64,000 bases of DNA from an uncultured Enterobacteriaceae bacterium (GCA_936920625.1 CAKZHC010000016.1:62001-126000); one strand, 5' to 3'. Numbered from the stretch's first letter, positions 9,309 to 18,844 are shown. Program-made: numbers and translations. Notes: generated by a model not told the origin, from the sequence alone.

Positions 9309-10085
9309 TCACTTTTTCTGGTATCGCTTGAATACCAGTTCATCGCACCCGCTGTGTTCTTTATCAAAAAAATATCCTTCCAGATCAAATTGCTCGAGCT
9401 GGCAGGGGCTATCTATCCGTTCCCTGATAATAAAACGGCACATCAGCCCACGCGCTTTTTTAGCGTAGAAACTGATCACTTTAAACTGGCCATTTTTTTC
9501 ATCCAGAAAAACAGGCTTAATTACCCGGCCATGCAGTTTCTCTGTCTGGATCGCTTTAAAATACTCGTCTGAAGCCAGGTTAATTACGGTATCGCTCTGT
9601 TGCTGCGCCAGGGCAGTATTCAAGGTGAGGGTGAGACGGTCACCCCAAAAACGATAAAGATTTTGGCCTGAAGGCGTATTCAGCCTGGCACCTATCTCCA
9701 GCCGGTACGGTTGCATCAGATCAAGCGGGCGCAGGACGCCGTAAAGCCCTGAGAGTATGCGTAAATGCTTCTGAGCGAAGTCAAAATCGTCAGCGCTGAA
9801 TTTTTCAGCCTGCAAACCACTATAGACATCACCCTTAAATGCCAGAATTGCCTGCCGCGCATTTTGTAAAGTGAAAGGCTGCTGCCAGTCATGGAAGCGA
9901 CGAGCATTTAGCACAGCCAGATTCTCACTGATATTCATCAGTGTGCTGATTTCTTCCGGGGTCAGCGTTCGCGCGATTTCAATCAACTCCTGAGCATTAT
10001 TAAGTAGTTCGGGCTGAGTATAGCGCGTCGAAGCTATGGGAGAGCTGTAATCCAGTGTTTTGGCAGGAGAGATAACCAGCAGCAT
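9309..10085 (-). CDS. yaaA: YaaA peroxide-stress protein (DUF328)
   Basis: 258 residues from the ATG at 10085, identical in length to E. coli YaaA; the frame is open one codon further to a TTG, but the ATG follows an AAAAAGGATA ribosome site. The N-terminal motif LVISPAKTLDY and internal runs such as LRILSGLYGVLRPLDLMQPYRLE and INLASDEYFKAI are typical of DUF328. In E. coli the protein is induced by OxyR and lowers free iron during peroxide stress (family knowledge). Convergent with thrC, as in E. coli. Confidence 0.95.
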   Translation of the reverse strand: MLLVISPAKTLDYSSPIASTRYTQPELLNNAQELIEIARTLTPEEISTLMNISENLAVLNARRFHDWQQPFTLQNARQAILAFKGDVYSGLQAEKFSADDFDFAQKHLRILSGLYGVLRPLDLMQPYRLEIGARLNTPSGQNLYRFWGDRLTLTLNTALAQQQSDTVINLASDEYFKAIQTEKLHGRVIKPVFLDEKNGQFKVISFYAKKARGLMCRFIIRERIDSPCQLEQFDLEGYFFDKEHSGCDELVFKRYQKK

Positions 10086-10110
10086 CAATATATCCTTTTT
10101 ACAGTCGTTG

Positions 10111-10233
10111 TTATTGGCTGGCCTGTTGGCAAGCCGCTACTGCCCGTTTCGCCATAACAGCGAAAATACTATTGAGCATCCCGCAGTGAATTAGCGTGGC
10201 TGGCATGAAGATATCGCCTAATCCGGCACTCAT
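10111..10233 (-). other. Possible gene remnant, membrane-protein-like
   Basis: A 40-codon open stretch begins MSAGLGDIFMPATLIHCG and ends AAVACQQ-like before a TAA. The frame continues upstream past a TGA as ILF(stop)PLWVL. The composition looks like the end of a membrane transporter. E. coli has the alanine symporter gene yaaJ in this slot, but I could not align this stretch to YaaJ. It may be a relic of another gene or chance. Confidence 0.25.
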
Positions 10234-10581
10234 CAATACCCATAGCGGTCAGAATAAAATGTACCCGAAAAAGTCTGCATATGTTTTAATTTTATGCAAT
10301 TTCCCAGCGCGATCTCTGTAAAGGGCGTGGTTGCCTGGATTTAAGGCCAGTTAATAATGACCATGCGTTATGATGATCGACTGATAATAGAATTTGCCCC
10401 TGGCAGAATATGGTGTAATTGCAGGAGTAGTTACCATCAACAGGGAGAGATTTTATTTTTTATGAGTATAACTTTGAGTGCAGGCAAGCCGTGCCTTGCG
10501 CCGTCAGATGCAAGTGATATTATCCCTGCAACCATTTTCAATACTCCTGATCTGTTCCACTCTACATTGAGAATACTCGTT
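10234..10581. other. Upstream region of talB
   Basis: No gene recognised. The talB frame is open back to 10357, giving 75 additional codons without family resemblance; these are treated as untranslated. yaaJ, which separates yaaA and talB in E. coli, is missing. Confidence 0.6.
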
Positions 10582-11535
10582 ATGACCGATAAACTTACTG
10601 CCCTACGCAAGCATAGTACGGTTGTTGCTGATACCGGTGATATTGCCGCAATGAAGCGCTACCAGCCGCAGGATGCTACGACTAACCCTTCACTTATTCT
10701 CAACGCTGCGCAGATCCCTGAATACCAGCCGCTTATTGATGAAGCTATCACATGGGCGCGTGAACAAAGCAGTGAAAAACAGGCGCAGATACCGCTTGCC
10801 TGCGATAAGCTGGCCATTAATATCGGGTTAGAGATTCTGAAGCTCATTCCCGGGCGCGTTTCCACTGAAGTGGATGCCCGCCTTTCTTATGATACTGCTG
10901 GCAGCATCCAAAAAGCGCGGAGTCTTATCAAACTCTATAATGGCAAGGGCATCAGTAATGATCGTATTTTGATCAAACTGGCTTCCACATGGCAGGGTAT
11001 ACGCGCTGCGGAACAGTTAGAGCGGGAAGGTATCAACTGTAACCTGACACTACTCTTCTCTTTTGCCCAGGCGCGTGCTTGTGCTGAAGCGGGCGTTTAC
11101 CTGATTTCTCCTTTCGTTGGCCGTATTCTGGATTGGTATAAAGCGAACACGGATAAGCAAGAGTATGCTTCCCATGAGGACCCGGGCGTCATCTCTGTGA
11201 CCGAAATTTATCATTACTACAAGCAGTATGGTTATGACACTGTCGTGATGGGGGCTAGTTTTCGCAATGTAGGTGAAATCCTCGAGCTGGCTGGCTGTGA
11301 CCGCCTGACCATTGCGCCGCCGCTATTACAGGCGCTAGCAGAGAGTGAAGGCAGTGTGGAACGTAAACTTTGCTGGCAGGGAGGAGTTGAAGTGCGCCCA
11401 ATGAAGATGACTGAAGCTGAATTTTTATGGCAGCATAACCAGGATCCTATGGCCGTGGAGAAACTGGCACAAGGGATCCGCAATTTTGCTATCGATCAGG
11501 ATAAACTCGAAAATATGATTGCGGCGATGCTGTAA
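10582..11535 (+). CDS. talB: Transaldolase B
   Basis: Class I transaldolase of the pentose phosphate pathway, transferring a dihydroxyacetone unit from sedoheptulose 7-phosphate to glyceraldehyde 3-phosphate. Starting at MTDKLTALRK the protein is 317 residues, exactly the E. coli length, so this ATG is chosen over upstream in-frame starts. The Schiff-base lysine lies in DRILIKLASTWQG (about residue 131), with NLTLLFSFAQA and SPFVGRILDWY as further signatures. It stands alone between yaaA and mog. Confidence 0.97.
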   Translation: MTDKLTALRKHSTVVADTGDIAAMKRYQPQDATTNPSLILNAAQIPEYQPLIDEAITWAREQSSEKQAQIPLACDKLAINIGLEILKLIPGRVSTEVDARLSYDTAGSIQKARSLIKLYNGKGISNDRILIKLASTWQGIRAAEQLEREGINCNLTLLFSFAQARACAEAGVYLISPFVGRILDWYKANTDKQEYASHEDPGVISVTEIYHYYKQYGYDTVVMGASFRNVGEILELAGCDRLTIAPPLLQALAESEGSVERKLCWQGGVEVRPMKMTEAEFLWQHNQDPMAVEKLAQGIRNFAIDQDKLENMIAAML

Positions 11536-11678
11536 TCTGCAATCAGGCAGCTTACCCAAGGCTGGCTTTATTTAATACCATGCCGTGCCGACAACATCAG
11601 TGAATTCTGGCTGGCATCATTCAGTCGAACATCGCTCGTTTTATGCCAGCCACTGTACTACCACGAATTGAGGTCATG

Positions 11679-12269
11679 ATGACGCTTCACATAGGTTTAG
11701 TATCTGTTTCAGATCGTGCATCACAAGGCATCTACCCGGATAAGGGGCTGCCCGCTCTTGAGGCGTGGCTCAGGCGGGCACTCGTTACCCCTTTCACTCT
11801 TGAGAAACGCCTGCTGCCAGATGAACAGTCTCTGATTGAGCAGACGTTATGTGAGCTGGCGGACAGGCACCATTGCCATCTGATACTCACTACGGGCGGC
11901 ACCGGGCCAGCTCTCCGTGATGTTACCCCAGATGCAACACTTGCGGTTGCCCATCGTGAGATGCCCGGCTTTGGTGAGCAGATGCGTCAGATAAGCTTGG
12001 GTGTAGTTCCTACTGCTATTCTGTCAAGACAGACGGGCGTTGTCCGGAATCGAACATTAATCATCAATTTGCCCGGTCAGCCAAAGTCGATTCAGGAGAT
12101 GCTCGAAGGGTTAAGAGGGTCTGAAGATTGCAGGCCAGTTCCTGGTATTTTTGCCGCTATTCCCTACTGCATCGAGTTGCTTGAAGGGCCTTACATTGAA
12201 ACCGATCCCGATGTTGTTGCCGCTTTCCGCCCTAAAAGTGCAAGACGCGATATTGGTCACTCATGTTGA
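11679..12269 (+). CDS. mog: Molybdopterin adenylyltransferase Mog
   Basis: MogA-family protein of 196 residues that adenylylates molybdopterin before molybdenum insertion. The signatures TTGGTGPALRDVTPDAT and NLPGQPKSIQEMLEG are present. The frame opens at 11643, but the tandem ATGs at 11676 and 11679 fit the family N-terminus (MTLHIGLVSVSDRAS); TTGAGG at 11668 best fits 11679. The region equivalent to E. coli residues 150-165 has diverged. E. coli has satP next; here the MHS transporter follows. Confidence 0.93.
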   Translation: MTLHIGLVSVSDRASQGIYPDKGLPALEAWLRRALVTPFTLEKRLLPDEQSLIEQTLCELADRHHCHLILTTGGTGPALRDVTPDATLAVAHREMPGFGEQMRQISLGVVPTAILSRQTGVVRNRTLIINLPGQPKSIQEMLEGLRGSEDCRPVPGIFAAIPYCIELLEGPYIETDPDVVAAFRPKSARRDIGHSC

Positions 12270-12392
12270 ATAAGAGATAGTATTGTTATTCCAACTACCA
12301 AATTGTTTATAAAAAGTTAAGTGTGTGATGGTTACTTTGTTGCCATCGTTTATTTCTCTTACCTTATTATGACTAACTCACAGTAGACTGAC

Positions 12393-13697
12393 ATGTACGT
12401 TGAACCTGTTCGCCGCCTGAACTCTCGGGATTTCAGGACACTCGTGCTCTCCGCGTTAGGGGGCACACTCGAATTCTACGATTTCATCATTTTCGTTTTC
12501 TTTGCCAGTGTGATGGGGCAGCTCTTCTTCCCAGCCGATATTCCCGAGTGGCTGCGGCAGGTACAAACTTTTGGTATCTTTGCCTCAGGTTATTTGGCAC
12601 GTCCGCTGGGTGGACTGGTCATGGCACACTTTGGTGATAGCCGCGGACGTAAGAAGATATTCAGTTTTAGTATTCTGCTAATGGCGCTGCCTACCCTGAT
12701 GATTGGATTACTGCCTGTTTATACTGCTATTGGCATTACGACTCCCTTGCTGTTACTGCTGCTGCGCGTGCTTCAGGGCGCTGCTATCGGTGGTGAGGTG
12801 CCGGGAGCATGGGTATTTGTTGCTGAACATGTGCCGGGAAGACGGCTAGGGCTGGCCTGTGGCATTCTCACTGCTGGATTGTCAGCAGGGATCCTGCTCG
12901 GCTCAATAGTGGCAACGCTTATTAATAGCAGTATGACCACAGAAACCATTTTGGCGTATGGCTGGCGGCTTCCTTTTCTGCTTGGAGGTATCTTTGGACT
13001 GATTGCGCTATTTTTACGCCGTTATCTTCAGGAAACCCCCGTATTCCGTGAAATGCAAGCCCAAAAAGCGTTATCAGCACAGCTACCTATCAAAACAGTT
13101 ATAAAGGAATACCGCCGCGAGGTGGGTATTTCCATGCTCCTGACTTGGCTACTTTCCGGGTGCATAGTGGTGTTACTGCTGATGGTGCCTGTCTTATTAC
13201 AAAAGCTTCATGGCCTGTCTGTTGCGGTGACGTTACAGGCCAATATTCTGGCTATCCTATGCGGCATAGTAGGATATCTTATCGCCGGTGTGCTGATTGA
13301 TCGTTTTGGTGCTGGGATTGTATTGTTAATTGGTTGTATCTTTATGGCAGTAGCCAGTTGGATCTTCTTCCTGATAGCTGGCAGCAATCTTACTTATCTG
13401 TTTATTTCTTATGGGGTGGCGGGTCTGTCGGTGGGCACCATAGCTGTAGTGCCCTATGTTATGTTAATGATGTTCCCAGCCCAGGTACGTTTTACCGGTC
13501 TCTCTTTTTCCTATAATCTGGCTTATGCCGTTTTTGGTGGGATGACGCCGATTTTAATCAGTCTGATGGTAACAATCACCCCTTTAGCGCCCGCCTGGTA
13601 TCTGCTTTTCCTCGCACTAAACGGTATCCTGATAGTATACTGGTTGGTAGGTAAAACACGCCATCAGGTACTAATAACCACGGTCAATACGCAATGA
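12393..13697 (+). CDS. MHS-family MFS transporter (metabolite:proton symporter)
   Basis: 434-residue protein with about twelve hydrophobic segments. The region near residues 60-90 has ASGYLARPLGG then HFGDSRGRKK, the loop 2-3 signature of the metabolite:H+ symporter branch that includes ProP, ShiA and YhjE. RVLQGAAIGGEVPGAWVFVAEH is the family's helix 4 motif. The substrate cannot be read from sequence; organic acids, betaine or shikimate are family possibilities. It occupies the slot of satP/yaaW/yaaI between mog and dnaK. No operon partner is visible, and a spacer of about 120 bases precedes it. Confidence 0.85.
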   Translation: MYVEPVRRLNSRDFRTLVLSALGGTLEFYDFIIFVFFASVMGQLFFPADIPEWLRQVQTFGIFASGYLARPLGGLVMAHFGDSRGRKKIFSFSILLMALPTLMIGLLPVYTAIGITTPLLLLLLRVLQGAAIGGEVPGAWVFVAEHVPGRRLGLACGILTAGLSAGILLGSIVATLINSSMTTETILAYGWRLPFLLGGIFGLIALFLRRYLQETPVFREMQAQKALSAQLPIKTVIKEYRREVGISMLLTWLLSGCIVVLLLMVPVLLQKLHGLSVAVTLQANILAILCGIVGYLIAGVLIDRFGAGIVLLIGCIFMAVASWIFFLIAGSNLTYLFISYGVAGLSVGTIAVVPYVMLMMFPAQVRFTGLSFSYNLAYAVFGGMTPILISLMVTITPLAPAWYLLFLALNGILIVYWLVGKTRHQVLITTVNTQ

Positions 13698-13766
13698 GCT
13701 ACACTCGTAATAGAGCATCGGTGCCAGGCCGGATGTGTGCCCGGTAATAAAAAATTTTTCCTGCCC

Positions 13767-13796
13767 CCCTTGATGTCGTTTAACCCGGCCCCATCT
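13767..13796 (+). promoter_or_regulatory. Sigma-32 heat-shock promoter of dnaKJ
   Basis: CCCTTGATG at 13767-13775 and CCCCATCT at 13789-13796 match the sigma-32 elements (CTTGAA and CCCCATNT) with appropriate spacing, and closely resemble E. coli dnaK P1. The leader to the dnaK start is about 115 bases. Confidence 0.88.
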
Positions 13797-13917
13797 TATT
13801 TGGCATCCGTTGTGCTGAACCTGAAAAAAAGTGAATAGTGAGCAACGCAAATACGTTGTCTATCCACACTTAGTGTTCACAAGTTGATTAAACCGAATTC
13901 GAGTGGGAGACGTTTAG

Positions 13918-15834
13918 ATGGGTAAGATTATTGGTATTGACTTGGGTACAACCAACTCTTGTGTGGCGATTATGGATGGCACTCAATGCCGCGTTCTGGA
14001 AAACGCAGAAGGCGACCGCACCACGCCTTCGATTATCGCTTATTCCCTGGATGGTGAAACTCTGGTCGGTCAGCCTGCTAAACGTCAGGCTGTGACAAAC
14101 CCGATGAATACACTGTTCGCAATTAAGCGCCTGATTGGACGCCGTTATCAGGATGAAGAGGTACAGCGTGATATAAAAATCATGCCGTACAAAATTACTC
14201 AGGCGGATAATGGTGATGCCTGGCTGGAAGTAAAAGGCGAGAAAATGGCTCCACCGCAGATCTCCGCCGAAGTACTGAAAAAAATGAAGAAAACAGCGGA
14301 AGATTACCTGGGTGAAGCGGTAACTGAAGCGGTTATTACCGTTCCGGCCTACTTTAACGATGCTCAGCGTCAGGCAACCAAAGACGCAGGCCGTATCGCT
14401 GGTCTGGATGTAAAACGTATTATCAATGAACCTACCGCAGCTGCACTTGCTTACGGTCTGGATAAAGGGCAGGGCAACCGCACTATCGCAGTATATGACC
14501 TCGGCGGCGGTACCTTCGATATTTCTATCATTGAAATCGATGATGTTGAAGGTGAAAAGACCTTTGAAGTCCTGGCGACGAATGGTGATACTCACCTGGG
14601 CGGTGAAGATTTCGATAGCAGACTTATTAACTATCTGGTTGCTGAGTTTAAGAAAGATCAGGGCATCGATCTGCATAATGATCCTCTGGCAATGCAGCGT
14701 CTGAAAGAAGCGGCAGAAAAAGCCAAAATTGAGTTGTCTTCAGCTCAACAGACTGATGTTAACCTGCCTTATATCACAGCAGATGCAACCGGACCTAAGC
14801 ATCTCAACATAAAAGTGACCCGGGCTAAACTGGAGTCTCTGGTTGAAGATTTGGTGACACGCTCAATTGAGCCATTGAAAGTGGCACTACAGGATGCCGG
14901 GCTTTCTGTTTCTGATATCAACGATGTCATTCTGGTGGGCGGTCAGACCCGTATGCCGCTGGTTCAGTCAAAAGTGACTGAGTTCTTTGGTAAAGAGCCG
15001 CGTAAAGATGTTAACCCGGATGAAGCTGTAGCGGTGGGTGCAGCGGTTCAGGGTGGTGTGCTGGCAGGTGATGTCAAAGACGTTCTGCTGCTGGACGTTA
15101 CGCCGCTATCGCTTGGTATCGAAACCATGGGTGGTGTGATGACCTCATTGATTACTAAGAATACCACTATTCCGACTAAGCACAGTCAGGTATTCTCCAC
15201 GGCTGAGGACAATCAATCGGCGGTGACTATCCATGTGTTACAGGGGGAGCGTAAACGTTCGTCTGATAATAAATCTCTGGGGCAGTTCAATCTGGATGGT
15301 ATATCGCCTGCTCCGCGTGGCATGCCTCAGATTGAGGTGACTTTTGATATCGACGCAGATGGCATTTTGCATGTCTCGGCTAAAGATAAAAACAGCGGCA
15401 AGGAGCAAAAAATTACCATCAAAGCCTCTTCCGGCCTGAGCGAGGAAGAAGTGGAAAAAATGGTACGTGAAGCGGAAGCTAACGCAGAATCTGACCGTAA
15501 ATTTGAAGAGCTGGTACAGATTCGTAATCAGGGCGACCAGTTATCGCACAGTACCAGAAAGCAGCTGGATGAAGCAGGCGATAAACTGCCATCTGAAGAT
15601 AAAACCACTATTGAAGCGGCGTTAACTGAACTGAATAACGCATTGAAAGGCGAAAATAAAGCAGATATTGAAGCCAAAATTCAGGCGCTGGTTCAGGCAT
15701 CTGTCAAGCTAATGGAGTTTTCCCAGCAGCAGGCACAAGCGGGTGCCGCGGACATGGATGGGGATGCTTCCACTAAAAAAGAGGGCGATGTTGTTGATGC
15801 TGAATTTGAAGAAGTTAAAGACAACAAAAAATAG
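13918..15834 (+). CDS. dnaK: Chaperone DnaK (Hsp70)
   Basis: 638 residues, the E. coli length. The nucleotide-binding domain opens IGIDLGTTNSCVAIMDG and contains VYDLGGGTFDISI and EPTAAALAYG; the interdomain linker is DVLLLDVTPLSLGIETMGG; the substrate-binding domain follows and the protein ends in the acidic EEVKDNKK tail. It is the ATP-driven folding chaperone, working with DnaJ and GrpE. GGGAG precedes the start, a sigma-32 promoter drives it, and dnaJ follows after a 101-base spacer containing a hairpin. Very highly conserved. Confidence 0.99.
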   Translation: MGKIIGIDLGTTNSCVAIMDGTQCRVLENAEGDRTTPSIIAYSLDGETLVGQPAKRQAVTNPMNTLFAIKRLIGRRYQDEEVQRDIKIMPYKITQADNGDAWLEVKGEKMAPPQISAEVLKKMKKTAEDYLGEAVTEAVITVPAYFNDAQRQATKDAGRIAGLDVKRIINEPTAAALAYGLDKGQGNRTIAVYDLGGGTFDISIIEIDDVEGEKTFEVLATNGDTHLGGEDFDSRLINYLVAEFKKDQGIDLHNDPLAMQRLKEAAEKAKIELSSAQQTDVNLPYITADATGPKHLNIKVTRAKLESLVEDLVTRSIEPLKVALQDAGLSVSDINDVILVGGQTRMPLVQSKVTEFFGKEPRKDVNPDEAVAVGAAVQGGVLAGDVKDVLLLDVTPLSLGIETMGGVMTSLITKNTTIPTKHSQVFSTAEDNQSAVTIHVLQGERKRSSDNKSLGQFNLDGISPAPRGMPQIEVTFDIDADGILHVSAKDKNSGKEQKITIKASSGLSEEEVEKMVREAEANAESDRKFEELVQIRNQGDQLSHSTRKQLDEAGDKLPSEDKTTIEAALTELNNALKGENKADIEAKIQALVQASVKLMEFSQQQAQAGAADMDGDASTKKEGDVVDAEFEEVKDNKK

Positions 15835-15876
15835 TTGCCCTTAAGCGGGCGCTCTCCTCAAAGAGGGGCTAACCAG

Positions 15877-15907
15877 CACGGGCGGCGGATTGATATCCAC
15901 GCCCGTG
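15877..15907 (+). promoter_or_regulatory. dnaK-dnaJ intergenic hairpin
   Basis: CACGGGCG at 15877-15884 pairs with CGCCCGTG at 15900-15907 around a 15-base loop. There is no T run, so it is more likely a processing or mRNA-stability hairpin that sets the DnaK:DnaJ ratio than a full terminator. Confidence 0.6.
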
Positions 15908-15935
15908 TACGCATGTTAAGGGGCGAAATATCATC

Positions 15936-17063
15936 ATGGCGAAGCAAGACTACTACGAAATTTTAGGCGTTTCGAGATCAGCGGACGAGAAGGAAATTAA
16001 AAAGGCCTATAAGCGTCTGGCAATGAAATACCACCCGGATCGTAATCCCGGAGATGCAGCAGCAGAAAATAAGTTTAAAGAGATTAAAGAAGCTTACGAA
16101 ATCCTGACCGATGAGCAAAAACGGGCAGCTTATGACCAGTATGGTCATGCGGCATTCGAACAGGGCGGCATGGGAGGTGGTGGTTTCGCGGGTGGAGCGG
16201 ACTTTGGCGACATCTTTGGTGACGTTTTTGGCGATATTTTCGGGGGTGGCCGCCGTCAGCGTGCCGCGCGTGGCTCTGATTTACGTTATAACATGGAACT
16301 CACGCTTGAAGAAGCGGTGCGCGGTGTTACCCGTGAGATCCGCATACCTACACTGGAGCAGTGCAGCGTATGTCATGGCAGTGGTGCTAAGGTGGGAACG
16401 CAGCCGAAAGCCTGCCCTACCTGCCATGGCGCCGGACAGGTGCAGATACGCCAGGGGTTTTTCACTGTACAGCAGGCGTGTCCCACTTGCCATGGGCGCG
16501 GCACAATAATTACAGATCCTTGCAGCGCTTGTCATGGGCACGGCCGCGTAGAGCGCTCTAAAACACTGTCGGTAAAAATTCCAGCCGGTGTGGACACCGG
16601 TGATCGTATTCGCCTCAGTGGTGAGGGTGAGGCCGGAGAGCAGGGCGCAGCACCGGGCGACTTGTATGTTCAGGTTTCTGTTAAAAAGCACGCTATTTTT
16701 GAGCGTGAGGAAAGTGATCTCTACTGTGAAGTCCCTATTAACTTTGCCATGGCGGCGCTGGGTGGTGAAATTGAAGTACCAACTCTTGACGGCAGAGTTA
16801 AGCTAAAAATTCCGTCAGAAACGCAGACGGGAAAACTGTTTCGTATGCGTGGCAAAGGGGTAAAATCAGTACGGGGTGGCGGTACTGGCGATCTGCTTTG
16901 TCGGGTAGTGGTAGAAACCCCGGTAAATCTTAATGACAAACAGAAAGGGTTTCTGCGTGAGTTGCAGGAGAGCTTTGGCGGTCCTGCTGGAGCAAATAAT
17001 AGCCCACGCTCTAAGAGTTTCTTCGACGGTGTTAAGAAATTCTTTGATGATCTGACGCGTTAA
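15936..17063 (+). CDS. dnaJ: Co-chaperone DnaJ (Hsp40)
   Basis: 375 residues. The J-domain (1-70) has the HPD triad at 33-35, required to stimulate DnaK ATPase. A Gly/Phe-rich segment (about 75-105) is followed by the zinc region with four CxxCxGxG repeats (CSVCHGSG, CPTCHGAG, CPTCHGRG, CSACHGHG) and the C-terminal substrate-binding domains. It delivers unfolded clients to DnaK. Second gene of the dnaKJ heat-shock operon, ended by the terminator at 17086. Confidence 0.99.
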   Translation: MAKQDYYEILGVSRSADEKEIKKAYKRLAMKYHPDRNPGDAAAENKFKEIKEAYEILTDEQKRAAYDQYGHAAFEQGGMGGGGFAGGADFGDIFGDVFGDIFGGGRRQRAARGSDLRYNMELTLEEAVRGVTREIRIPTLEQCSVCHGSGAKVGTQPKACPTCHGAGQVQIRQGFFTVQQACPTCHGRGTIITDPCSACHGHGRVERSKTLSVKIPAGVDTGDRIRLSGEGEAGEQGAAPGDLYVQVSVKKHAIFEREESDLYCEVPINFAMAALGGEIEVPTLDGRVKLKIPSETQTGKLFRMRGKGVKSVRGGGTGDLLCRVVVETPVNLNDKQKGFLRELQESFGGPAGANNSPRSKSFFDGVKKFFDDLTR

Positions 17064-17085
17064 GTTACGTGCGCAATATGTAAAT

Positions 17086-17109
17086 GCGGGGGCATTCTCC
17101 CGCTTTTTT
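17086..17109 (+). terminator. dnaKJ terminator
   Basis: GCGGG at 17086-17090 pairs with CCCGC at 17099-17103, followed directly by six T. It lies 22 bases after the dnaJ stop. The 300 bases beyond it, to the nhaA leader, show no gene; the E. coli mokC/hokC locus is not recognisable. Confidence 0.85.
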
Positions 17110-17412
17110 ATGTCTGCAATAGACCAAATATTGGTACATCCTGCTCCATGAGAGGCCCTGCTTTTGATTTTAGTAAAACAGAATTCGTATTCTGGCAATG
17201 GCAGTACAGCCAGAAGCGATCCAGGCAGCACGTTGCTGGGTTTTGACTGGCCCCTGCCCGCTACTGAAACAGTGTTTACTGACGTTAAATTCACATCGGC
17301 CAGCATAATCTTTGTATAAGTAATTTTAAATCGGATGCTCAAAAGGATAAACTACCCTAGGCTCTTATCTGGAGCCATATCCTGAATGGTTTATGAGCAT
17401 TTTATCTCCCTA

Positions 17413-17575
17413 AAGGACGAGCTGTGCAGTAGCCAGCCCGGCGGCCCGTTGCGGGACAATGCCCATAGAAACAATAACAATCTTAGGCTGAGGCGTATCA
17501 AAGCGGGGATGCCGAAGGTGAATAAAACAGGTGGTTCAGTCAGCATAGCTGGCTGTTGCCGGACTGGCTGCCACT
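17413..17575 (+). promoter_or_regulatory. Structured 5' leader of nhaA, candidate riboswitch
   Basis: About 160 bases before nhaA look like a folded RNA rather than a coding frame. GCAG...CCAG at 17426-17436 can pair with CTGG...CTGC at 17564-17571, closing a long domain. Inside it, CCCGTTGCGGG forms a tight hairpin flanked by GGC and GCC, GGCGT at about 17492 pairs with ATGCC near 17509, and GCTGGC/GCCGG strings lie near the end. The core GGGGATGCCGAAGG resembles a conserved string of lysine riboswitches, but the overall layout is shorter. Position before nhaA also suggests the nhaA-I class, described as lithium-responsive. Class not settled; an unlikely 63-codon frame overlaps it. Confidence 0.5.
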
Positions 17576-17627
17576 AAATCATCATCTGACATAATCAAAC
17601 GCTGCTGGATAACGCTCAGGAGAAATA

Positions 17628-18833
17628 GTGAACACCAGACCCAAATTCCGAAGCCTGATAAAAGGTTTTATCGAGAGTGACGCCAGCAATGGAATCGTAC
17701 TGATCATCGCAACGGTAGCCGCTCTATTCTTCGCCAACAATGGGCTGACAGAAGCTGGCTACCACGCACTGCTTAATCAGCCGGTACAAATTCGTATTGG
17801 TGCTTTAGATATCAATAAAAATCTGCTGTTGTGGATCAATGATGCACTCATGGCGCTGTTTTTTTTGTTAATCGGGTTGGAGATAAAGCGCGAGCTGGTG
17901 GCGGGTGAGCTGGCGAGCTGGAATCAGGCGGTTTTCCCTGTCGTGGCTGCTATGGGCGGAATGATAGTACCAGGTCTCATCTACTTTCTGTTTAACCATG
18001 CTGATGAGGTAGCGCGTAATGGCTGGGCTATCCCGACCGCCACAGACATCGCTTTTGCACTGGGTGTGCTGGCACTGCTTGGCAGCCGGGTACCAGCTGT
18101 TTTAAAAGTGTTTCTGATGGCGCTGGCAATCATCGATGATTTGGGGGCGATTGTCATCATTGCGCTGTTTTATACCAGCCAGCTGTCACTGATATCACTC
18201 ACCATAGCCGCGCTGGCTATTGTCACGCTGGCGCTGCTTAATCGTTATAACGTCCGCAATATCACTGCTTATATGCTGGTGGGAGTAGTCCTCTGGGCCG
18301 CAGTGCTAAAATCAGGGGTGCACGCTACTCTGGCCGGGGTAATAGTCGGCTTTTTCGTTCCGCTTGAGAAAAGAGAAGGGCATTCTCCCGCAGAGCATCT
18401 GGCACATGGCCTCATGCCATGGGTTAACGGGTTGATTCTGCCGCTGTTTGCATTTGCCAATGCCGGAATCTTTTTGGGCGGTATTACTTTTACAGATGTA
18501 TTATCACCTGAGCCAGCCGGTATTATTCTCGGCCTGTTGATAGGTAAACCACTGGGGATCACATTATTCTGCTGGCTGGCGGTAGAGTTGCGGGTGGCGA
18601 CGTTACCGAATGCGACCAGCTTCAGAGATATTATCGCTATTGGGGTACTCTGCGGTATCGGGTTCACCATGTCCATTTTTATTAGCTCGCTAGCATTTGA
18701 TGCGAATCATCACCAGCTCGTGGCTTTCTCCAAAATAGGAATCCTTACCGGATCGCTACTTTCAGCGGTGATTGGCTATATTCTGTTACGTTTTAAATTC
18801 AGTTTTACCCGCACCACTCCGATGCATGAATAG
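17628..18833 (+). CDS. nhaA: Na+/H+ antiporter NhaA
   Basis: 401-residue inner-membrane antiporter with about twelve membrane segments. The paired ion-binding aspartates lie in MALAIIDDLGAIVIIALFYTSQ, and TDIAFALGVLALLGSRVP and GVHATLAGVIVGFF are family signatures. It exchanges one sodium for two protons and is pH-regulated in E. coli. The start is GTG, as in E. coli, after a CAGGAG ribosome site. The cognate activator gene nhaR, normally just downstream, is absent, so control probably rests on the upstream leader or on other regulators. Confidence 0.97.
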   Translation: MNTRPKFRSLIKGFIESDASNGIVLIIATVAALFFANNGLTEAGYHALLNQPVQIRIGALDINKNLLLWINDALMALFFLLIGLEIKRELVAGELASWNQAVFPVVAAMGGMIVPGLIYFLFNHADEVARNGWAIPTATDIAFALGVLALLGSRVPAVLKVFLMALAIIDDLGAIVIIALFYTSQLSLISLTIAALAIVTLALLNRYNVRNITAYMLVGVVLWAAVLKSGVHATLAGVIVGFFVPLEKREGHSPAEHLAHGLMPWVNGLILPLFAFANAGIFLGGITFTDVLSPEPAGIILGLLIGKPLGITLFCWLAVELRVATLPNATSFRDIIAIGVLCGIGFTMSIFISSLAFDANHHQLVAFSKIGILTGSLLSAVIGYILLRFKFSFTRTTPMHE

Positions 18834-18844
18834 GCCTAATGATG

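Noticed and set aside
13888..14676. 262-codon minus-strand frame within dnaK
   Set aside because: Antisense shadow of a highly conserved gene with strong codon bias.
17386..17577. 63-codon frame before nhaA
   Set aside because: It coincides with the structured leader; the cysteine- and glycine-rich translation reflects the RNA stems.
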